From JBBSHE01 sp038253325 (GTDB lineage: Bacteria; Actinomycetota; Actinomycetes; Propionibacteriales; Nocardioidaceae): DNA of 20,573 bases. A program made the position numbers and the translations under genes. Position 1 is the stretch's first letter. Each line of letters starts with the position of its first letter. Where the stretch lies: contig JBBSHE010000045.1 of assembly GCA_038253325.1 (NCBI GenBank), positions 1-20,573 on the forward strand. Reading direction: 5' to 3'. The notes under the pieces were generated by a model. The model worked only from the letters and a program-made list of their open reading frames with translations, was not told the origin of the DNA and did no database searches. Below are positions 15,035 through 20,573 of the stretch, one piece after another.

Positions 15035-15084
15035 CACCCGACTCGAACTGAAATGTGGTGGCGCTCCCACGTCCAGGTGTCACA

Positions 15085-15996
<912 letters not shown>

Positions 15997-16000
15997 CGAG

Positions 16001-16492
16001 ATGCGCGTACACATCGGGTCCGACCACGCGGGCGTCGAGCTGAAGGCGCACGTCGTCGCCGTGCTGGCCGAGCGCGGGTACGACGTCGTGGACCACGGAG
16101 CTCACGGATACGACCCCGAGGACGACTACCCGAGATTCTGTCTCGACACGGCGCGGCACGTCATTGCCGATCGCGGCAGCCTAGGGGTCGTGATCGGCGG
16201 GTCCGGTAACGGTGAGCAGATCGCTGCCAACAAGGTGAAGGGAGTGCGCGCGGCGCTGGCGTGGTCCGCCGAGACCGCCGGGCTGGCGAGGCTACACAAC
16301 GACGCGAACGTCGTCGCGGTCGGCGCCCGCATGCACCCCGCCGACGCCGTCGTGGGGTTCGTCGAGACATTCCTGTCGACCCGGTTCACAGAGGAAGAGC
16401 GGCACCGCCGGCGGATCGCCCAGCTCGGGTTCTACGAGCAGACAGCCACCTTGCCGACGTCGGGGGAGTTTCCTCCCGGCGCACCAGGATAG
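16001..16492 (+). CDS. rpiB: Ribose-5-phosphate isomerase B
   Basis: This 163-residue protein begins MRVHIGSDHAGVELKAHV, the RpiB signature, and continues with GGSGNGEQIAANKVKGVRAALAW (66 on), ARLHNDANVVAVGARMH and a C-terminal RHRRRIAQLGFYE helix. In place of the catalytic Cys of E. coli RpiB it has the actinobacterial GGSGNGE loop with Glu72, which serves as base in the M. tuberculosis enzyme. It interconverts ribose 5-phosphate and ribulose 5-phosphate in the pentose phosphate pathway. ATG 16001 is four bases after the esterase stop; upstream in-frame codons overlap that gene and do not match the family. The tail is about 15 residues of low complexity. Confidence 0.95.
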   Translation: MRVHIGSDHAGVELKAHVVAVLAERGYDVVDHGAHGYDPEDDYPRFCLDTARHVIADRGSLGVVIGGSGNGEQIAANKVKGVRAALAWSAETAGLARLHNDANVVAVGARMHPADAVVGFVETFLSTRFTEEERHRRRIAQLGFYEQTATLPTSGEFPPGAPG

Positions 16493-16505
16493 CGCGGGAC
16501 ACGAC

Positions 16506-17318
16506 GTGCCGGAGGGCCATACTCTCCACCGGCTCGCGACCGACCTGGTCGTCGCCTTCGGAGATCGCGTAGTCGGTGCGAGCAGCCCGCAGGGCCGCTT
16601 CGCGGTCGATGCCGCCCGGATCGACGGCCAGGTGCTTGAAACGGCCTGGTCGGCAGGTAAGCACCTGTTCGCGGACTTCGCCAACGACGTCGTGCTGCAC
16701 ATTCATTTGGGCTTGTACGGCGGGATCCACCTCGGCCACCAACCGGCGCCGTGGCCCGTCGGCGCCATCCGACTTCGACTCACCAATGACGAGCGGTATG
16801 CCGACCTGCGCGGAGCAGCCACCTGTGAGCTGCTGACCGGCGCCGGGCGCCAGAAGGTACTCGACCGGCTCGGAGCCGACCCGCTGCGGGCGGAGGCCGA
16901 CCATACCCGGGCGCACGACCGGATCCGTCGCAGTACCCGTCCGATCGGCAGCTTGCTCATGGATCAGTCCATCGTCTCCGGCGTCGGGAACGTCTACCGC
17001 GCCGAGACCTTGTTCCGTGCCCGGCTGCACCCACTGACGGAGGGGCGACGGGTCAGTCGGCGACGGTGGTCGGCAATGTGGTCCGACCTCGTGGACCTGA
17101 TGGCGCACGGGGTGGAGACCGGGCGGATCGACACAGTCCGCGACGTCCACACCCCCGAGGCGATGGGGCGGCCTGTGCGCGTCGACGATCACGGCGGGGA
17201 GGTGTACGTGTACCGGCGCACGGGGCAGCCGTGCCACGTGTGCGGCGCGACGATCCGTACTCGGGTGCTCGAGGGCCGCAATCTGTTCTGGTGCCCGCGT
17301 TGTCAGCGGCGGCGGTGA
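16506..17318 (+). CDS. Fpg/Nei-family DNA glycosylase-lyase (Nei2 type)
   Basis: A 270-residue protein from GTG 16506, with GGGA at six bases. After initiator removal it starts PEGHT, giving catalytic Pro2 and Glu3; the conserved Lys52 is in SAGKHLF. The helix-two-turn-helix LLMDQSIVSGVGNVYRAE is intact, and the C-terminal zinc finger has Cys243, Cys246, Cys263 and Cys266. PEGHT points to endonuclease VIII (Nei) and not Fpg (PELPE). The enzyme removes oxidised pyrimidines and cuts the abasic site in base excision repair. It follows rpiB by 13 bp, the same order as M. tuberculosis Rv2465c-Rv2464c, suggesting Nei2 orthology. Confidence 0.94.
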   Translation: MPEGHTLHRLATDLVVAFGDRVVGASSPQGRFAVDAARIDGQVLETAWSAGKHLFADFANDVVLHIHLGLYGGIHLGHQPAPWPVGAIRLRLTNDERYADLRGAATCELLTGAGRQKVLDRLGADPLRAEADHTRAHDRIRRSTRPIGSLLMDQSIVSGVGNVYRAETLFRARLHPLTEGRRVSRRRWSAMWSDLVDLMAHGVETGRIDTVRDVHTPEAMGRPVRVDDHGGEVYVYRRTGQPCHVCGATIRTRVLEGRNLFWCPRCQRRR

Positions 17319-17379
17319 CCGATCATCCGGAGAACGGCGCCGATTGCGTGATTCACCCGAGAGGGATCGCGAGTTTGGA

Positions 17380-17385
17380 TAGTGT
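17380..17385 (+). promoter_or_regulatory. -10 box TAGTGT, predicted leaderless start of the phosphatase gene
   Basis: TAGTGT ends seven bases before GTG 17393. The competing start TTG 17375 has AGAGGGA eight bases upstream but would place this box inside the coding region. Confidence 0.45.
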
Positions 17386-17392
17386 CGCCCGG

Positions 17393-18505
17393 GTGTCGGA
17401 CCGTCCGGGAGAGTCATCCAGCCGGCGAGTGCTGTCTCTAGGACGGGCGATCCGTCACCGCGTCGACGCGTGGGCCCGCCTGCTCCGGGAGCATGAGCTC
17501 ACCTGGCTCGCCGTGTTGTCGTCGATGTGCCTACTGGTCCTCGCGGCCGGGCTGGCGGGTGAGAACTGGTGGCCGCTGACGTCATTCTTGGTTCCGTTGC
17601 TGCTCGGATCTGCGGTGATGTCCATGCGCCGGCTGGTTGTGTTGACGGTCCTGGACACGGCGTGCCTGGCCTTGCTGTGCTTCATGACGTTTGTCGACGC
17701 TCGACGGCTGGCCGCTGTCGTGATCGTCGCGGTTTGCGCCGGTCTGTTGCTGTGGAACGTCGGGGTCCGCAGCCGGCTCGGTCTCGACCAAGCCCATGGC
17801 GACTCGATGCTGGTCGACCTTCGCGACCGGTTGGTCAGCCAGAGCCAGCTTCCTGTCCTACCCGCCGGCTGGTCGGCGGAGGCAGTGATGAAGTCGGCCG
17901 GTGGGGCGTCGTTTGCGGGGGACTTCATCGTCGCATCGCGAACCCACGACGGCGGTGTTCTCGAGGTGATCGTCGCCGATGTGTCCGGCAAGGGGATGGA
18001 TGCGGGAACCCGGGCGCTGATGTTGTCGAGCGCCTTGGGAGGACTGCTCGGCTCGGTGCGACCGGAGGATCTCCTGCCGGCGGCGAACGCGTACCTGCTG
18101 CGTCAGGGCTGGGTCGAGGAGTTCGTCACGGCGGCCCACGTGTCCATCGATCTGGCGACCGGGGAGTTCGCCGTGCGCACCGCCGGTCATCCGCCAGCGG
18201 TCCAGTTCTGCTCCGGGTCGGGCCGATGGTCGGTGCACTGGACGGACGGACCCATCCTCGGACTGCTTCCCGACGCCGAGTATGCGCCGTTCTGTGGGCA
18301 GTTCGCTCCCGGTGACGCTCTTCTGCTCTACACCGACGGGCTCGTCGAGACTCCGAGCCGCGACATTGCGTTCGGCATCGACCGCCTGATCGGGCAGGCC
18401 GAGGGACTGGTCCGAGAGGGATCTGCGTCCGGTGCGACCCGTCTGCTGGCGGGTGCGGAGTCCGAACGAGACGACCGAGCGCTGGTGCTCCTGGTGCGCG
18501 GCTGA
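17393..18505 (+). CDS. Membrane-anchored PP2C (SpoIIE/RsbU-type) serine phosphatase
   Basis: A 370-residue protein from GTG 17393; TTG 17375 and GTG 17348 are other in-frame starts. Four membrane helices occupy about 36-56, 59-78, 80-101 and 105-124, joined by very short loops. A SpoIIE-type phosphatase domain follows without PAS, GAF or HAMP. Metal-binding aspartates are visible in AGDF (Asp177), VADVSGKGMDAG (Asp196), LLYTDGLVE (Asp315) and the final ERDDRAL (360-361). Such enzymes dephosphorylate anti-sigma antagonists in partner-switching pathways, but no anti-sigma kinase or STAS protein is adjacent. This four-helix plus PP2C form is frequent in actinobacteria. Its input signal is unknown; membrane sensing is inference. 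Confidence 0.9.
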   Translation: MSDRPGESSSRRVLSLGRAIRHRVDAWARLLREHELTWLAVLSSMCLLVLAAGLAGENWWPLTSFLVPLLLGSAVMSMRRLVVLTVLDTACLALLCFMTFVDARRLAAVVIVAVCAGLLLWNVGVRSRLGLDQAHGDSMLVDLRDRLVSQSQLPVLPAGWSAEAVMKSAGGASFAGDFIVASRTHDGGVLEVIVADVSGKGMDAGTRALMLSSALGGLLGSVRPEDLLPAANAYLLRQGWVEEFVTAAHVSIDLATGEFAVRTAGHPPAVQFCSGSGRWSVHWTDGPILGLLPDAEYAPFCGQFAPGDALLLYTDGLVETPSRDIAFGIDRLIGQAEGLVREGSASGATRLLAGAESERDDRALVLLVRG

Positions 18506-18538
18506 CGAGCGGGCGGACCGCGACGACCGGCACCTCGC

Positions 18539-18544
18539 TAGGGT
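18539..18544 (+). promoter_or_regulatory. -10 box TAGGGT, predicted leaderless start of the GNAT gene
   Basis: TAGGGT ends seven bases before ATG 18552, and no Shine-Dalgarno sequence fits the gap. Confidence 0.45.
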
Positions 18545-18551
18545 CGAGGTC

Positions 18552-19136
18552 ATGTCCGAACCGGTTGCCTCACCGACGATCGACTTCGCCCCATTGACCG
18601 GGGATCGGGTCGCGTTACGGGAGTTGCGCGACGACGACATTTCAAAGCTCGTGCGGTGGTGGAACGAACCGGCGACGGCGGTGCTGCAGATCGGAACCGT
18701 GATGGCGCCACGCCCGGCAGAGCTGATCGAGGAATTGATCCGGTCGTGGAGCAAGAATGGTGGATCCGACTGCGGCCTATCGGTGACGACCATCGAGTCC
18801 GGTGAGCTGATCGGGCACACCGCCCTCTGGGGCGCAGCCGTCAAAGACCGATGTGCGTCGTTCGCGATCATCTTGGGCTCGGATTTCCAGGGACAGGGCT
18901 ACGGGCCGGATGCCGGGCGGACCATGGTCGATTTCGGGTTTGCCGAGCTCGGCTTGCATCGGATCGAGCTTACTGTCTCGAGCTTCAATCCGCGCGCGAT
19001 CGCGGCGTACCGCAAGATCGGTTTTGTCGAGGAGGGCCGTCGTCGGCTGGCGACATTTCGCAATGGCGCCTGGCACGACGACGTCCTCATGGCCATTCTC
19101 GAGTCCGACTGGCGCTCCGCACGCCCATCCGGCTGA
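18552..19136 (+). CDS. GNAT-family N-acetyltransferase (RimJ/RimL-like)
   Basis: This 194-residue protein has the pattern of the Acetyltransf_3 group: LTGDRVALRELRDDDISKLVRWWNEP near the N-terminus, acetyl-CoA pyrophosphate loop QGQGYG (113-118), then GLHRIELTVSSFNPRAIAAYRKIGFVEEGRRR and a final strand with WHDDVLMAIL. RimJ/RimL-like enzymes acetylate protein N-termini, antibiotics or small amines; the acceptor cannot be deduced. It is preceded by 46 bp after the phosphatase gene but has its own predicted promoter. An upstream extension to 18432 overlaps the phosphatase and is ignored. Confidence 0.92.
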   Translation: MSEPVASPTIDFAPLTGDRVALRELRDDDISKLVRWWNEPATAVLQIGTVMAPRPAELIEELIRSWSKNGGSDCGLSVTTIESGELIGHTALWGAAVKDRCASFAIILGSDFQGQGYGPDAGRTMVDFGFAELGLHRIELTVSSFNPRAIAAYRKIGFVEEGRRRLATFRNGAWHDDVLMAILESDWRSARPSG

Positions 19137-19160
19137 CCTGAGAGGGACCTCCGAGGGGAA

Positions 19161-19766
19161 TCAGCGGTCGACGCCGCGACGTACGTCACCCGTCAGGCGG
19201 TGCCGGCGGAACCAGGCACCGATGATCACGGCCAGCCCGCCAGCCAGCTCCAGCCAGTAGGCGGTCCAATGGTCGACGCCCCACCGGAAGTACAGAGGCG
19301 CGGGCAGCAACTGGTGGCCTTGAACGAGCGCGACAACGCAGATCTCCCCTACCAAGAGCCCACCGACGACGGCCCAGGTCCACTGGCGGTGAGCCCCTCC
19401 GAACCAGGCACCGAACACGCCGAGCACCGGTCCGGTTGCCACACCGGCGAGGAGATAGATCCGATTCGCCGACATTTCGAAAGGGAGTTCACGAAGAAAT
19501 CCGCCGTTGCCCAAGTGATCTTGCAGCATGAGGGTCTGCACGGCGTAGAACCCGGCCAGGGCCAGAGTGCTGGTGATAAGCCCCATCGCGGAGCCGCGAC
19601 TGAGTGAGGTAGCACCGAGCGACGCCAGGAAAGGCAGCACCAACCACGGTGCACTCAGATTGCCCACGTCGCTGCGTAGTCCCGGTCCGATCCCCTTGAG
19701 GTACGAGATCGCGGCACCGAACAAGACCGCCAGGACCAGAACGCGGAACGTGCGTGAGAGGACCAC
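19161..19766 (-). CDS. Six-helix membrane protein, possibly DUF6518
   Basis: A 201-residue protein from GTG 19766. Six hydrophobic helices are visible, starting with FRVLVLAVLFGAAISYL, each 18-22 residues long. A conserved-looking NLSAPWLVLPFLAS segment follows helix one, and YFRWGVDHWTAYWLEL precedes the last helix. I associate this with small actinobacterial membrane proteins annotated DUF6518, but that is from memory. No catalytic motif is apparent. The gene converges on the acetyltransferase and is divergent from the next gene with 41 bp between starts. TAGCCT (19773-19778, minus) six bases before GTG suggests a leaderless message. Confidence 0.75.
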   Translation of the reverse strand: MVLSRTFRVLVLAVLFGAAISYLKGIGPGLRSDVGNLSAPWLVLPFLASLGATSLSRGSAMGLITSTLALAGFYAVQTLMLQDHLGNGGFLRELPFEMSANRIYLLAGVATGPVLGVFGAWFGGAHRQWTWAVVGGLLVGEICVVALVQGHQLLPAPLYFRWGVDHWTAYWLELAGGLAVIIGAWFRRHRLTGDVRRGVDR

Positions 19767-19807
19767 AACGGCAGGCTACCGTTGTCCGCTCGAAGATAAT
19801 GGGGACC
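19767..19807. promoter_or_regulatory. Compact 41-bp divergent promoter with two -10 boxes
   Basis: On the minus strand TAGCCT (19773-19778) lies six bases from GTG 19766. On the plus strand GATAAT (19795-19800) lies seven bases from ATG 19808. Two leaderless transcripts would start from one 41-bp gap, so the -35 region of each would fall close to or within the other promoter or the opposite gene. Confidence 0.45.
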
Positions 19808-20173
19808 ATGGCCGATGGACCCGAGAGCGATGTCCCCAGTACCGGTGTTTCTGCGACCGATGGGCGGAGCGGACCGGTGGACCGACCGGAGGGCTCGCGC
19901 GGACGCTGGACATCGTTCGTCGCCGACTTGTCGTCTGGTGGCCGCGCCGTCCGGGGCCTCCACGAAGAAGGCAACCTGCGTCATCGGGTGCGGGTCGAGC
20001 ACGACCGCCACACCCTGCTCATCCATCTCAGTGACGAGGACGGCCGGGGTTGGACCACTGTCGCCGTCGACCGAAACAGTCGTGCGTGGTCCGTCGCCCA
20101 GCGCGACACACAGCTCGACGCGGCGACGCGCGCGTACGACGCACTGTACGAATCTGATCCCACGGAGCGCTGA
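19808..20173 (+). CDS. Small hypothetical protein
   Basis: This 121-residue protein has no family that I recognise. Residues 1-30 are acidic and Ser/Pro/Gly-rich, likely disordered. The rest reads as a small folded domain with alternating hydrophobic residues (TLLIHLSDEDGRGWTTVAVD) and a C-terminal helix (TQLDAATRAYDALYES). There is no membrane helix, signal peptide or cysteine. ATG 19808 is supported by GATAAT seven bases upstream; codon use with GC-rich third positions agrees with a real gene. Its only context is the divergent membrane protein and the downstream tRNA-Gly on the other strand. Confidence 0.65.
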   Translation: MADGPESDVPSTGVSATDGRSGPVDRPEGSRGRWTSFVADLSSGGRAVRGLHEEGNLRHRVRVEHDRHTLLIHLSDEDGRGWTTVAVDRNSRAWSVAQRDTQLDAATRAYDALYESDPTER

Positions 20174-20191
20174 CCGCTGGTCGGTCGTCAG

Positions 20192-20225
20192 GTGATCATA
20201 AGACCACCATTCGACGTGACGTCGA
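20192..20225 (-). terminator. Possible terminator hairpins downstream of tRNA-Gly
   Basis: In the direction of the tRNA, TCGACG-TCA-CGTCGA (20211-20225) forms a six-bp stem, followed by an imperfect GTGGTC...GATCAC stem. As DNA the first is also a near-perfect palindrome around position 20218. It lies between the end of tRNA-Gly and the stop of the hypothetical gene, so could serve both. Confidence 0.4.
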
Positions 20226-20232
20226 CTCGGGT

Positions 20233-20306
20233 TGGAGCGGATGACGGGAATCGAACCCGCATGGCCAGCTTGGAAGGCTGGGGCTCTACCATTGAGCTAC
20301 ATCCGC
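20233..20306 (-). tRNA. tRNA-Gly, anticodon TCC, with encoded CCA
   Basis: The reverse complement gives acceptor GCGGATG/CATCCGC, D arm GTAGCTCAATGGTAGAGC, an anticodon loop CTTCCAA with anticodon TCC, and T arm GCGGGTTCGATTCCCGT. The discriminator T (20236) is followed by CCA (20235-20233), so the 3' end is encoded, unlike tRNA-Arg in this window. It reads GGA/GGG codons. In M. tuberculosis a tRNA-Gly gene lies near tig, which I expect just outside the right edge. Confidence 0.96.
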
Positions 20307-20573
20307 GCGTCGCGACTCGGCCGACGGCGGTCGCGCCCGCCGCTCACGATCGTGCGGCTGCCCATCGTGTCATGCCGTGGCCGCCGAGAGCCACTGCGTC
20401 CTGGTGTCGTCGAACCGCGATTGTCCATCGAGTCACAGTCCTTCGTCGCGGCGTGCGGGACGCCGGCCGTTACGTACGGAGACCGGATCGAGTTCGTCAC
20501 CGGCTGCTGTCTTGACATGTGGATCCCTGCACCGTCGTACCCATCGGCTGGATCGCGGTAGGCGGCCAACCAG
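20307..20573. other. Non-coding upstream region of the next gene, 267 bp
   Basis: No reading frame here looks like a gene: the frames that cross it start inside tRNA-Gly or run antisense with Arg/Pro-rich products. It must hold the tRNA-Gly promoter (minus strand) and that of a rightward gene. TTGACA at 20512-20517 is a perfect -35 hexamer; the matching -10 is unclear (TACCCA at 20538-20543 is 20 bp away). Also seen is the palindrome CACGATCGTG at 20345-20354. Confidence 0.4.

Noticed and set aside
20192..20561. Short frames of 107 and 109 codons over tRNA-Gly
   Set aside because: They start inside or beside the tRNA and read through it; the products have no coding character.

Overview
The window is GC-rich chromosomal DNA from an actinobacterium, probably a member of the Propionibacteriales/Nocardioidaceae or a relative. 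The evidence is base composition, GTG and TTG starts, many genes with a TANNNT-type -10 box only 6-8 bases before the start codon (predicted leaderless mRNAs), a group II truncated haemoglobin of the GlbO type, a mycothiol-type DsbA-like oxidoreductase, and an RpiB of the actinobacterial GGSGNGE type. Most of it reads as ordinary housekeeping chromosome. No CRISPR array, prophage, toxin-antitoxin pair or defence island was found.

Layout. Positions 1-144 hold the last codons of an IS481-like transposase and the probable right end of that element, followed by tRNA-Arg(TCT) on the minus strand. From 327 to 6792 (plus strand) come a PrsW-like intramembrane protease, two overlapping dynamin-like GTPases with C-terminal membrane segments, and the ABC-F translation factor ettA. 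A 97-bp inverted-repeat element (6807-6903) fills the gap to a divergent marR / yceI pair. A minus-strand thiolase follows. Next to the thiolase start lies what looks like the severed 3' end of a hotdog thioesterase gene. A minus-strand mscS-glbO pair (GTGA overlap) faces away from a small membrane protein and a DUF5130-like gene on the plus strand. A long pepN (minus) is divergent from a plus-strand run: DsbA-like oxidoreductase, alpha/beta hydrolase, rpiB, Nei-type DNA glycosylase. The right end carries a membrane PP2C/SpoIIE phosphatase, a GNAT acetyltransferase, a six-helix membrane protein, a small unknown protein and tRNA-Gly(TCC).

Interpretation. From memory of the Mycobacterium tuberculosis map, the order ettA ... 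thioesterase ... glbO ... DUF5130 ... pepN, Rv2466c-like, rpiB, nei2-like ... tRNA-Gly/tig follows the Rv2477c-Rv2462c block. The window therefore looks like an old conserved actinobacterial neighbourhood. The marR-yceI-thiolase segment and the repeat element appear to sit where other genes were lost, leaving only the thioesterase tail. The most interesting items are the predicted membrane-remodelling GTPase pair beside an intramembrane protease, the nested inverted-repeat element, the thioesterase scar and the widespread leaderless promoter pattern. I see no clearly new multi-gene system.
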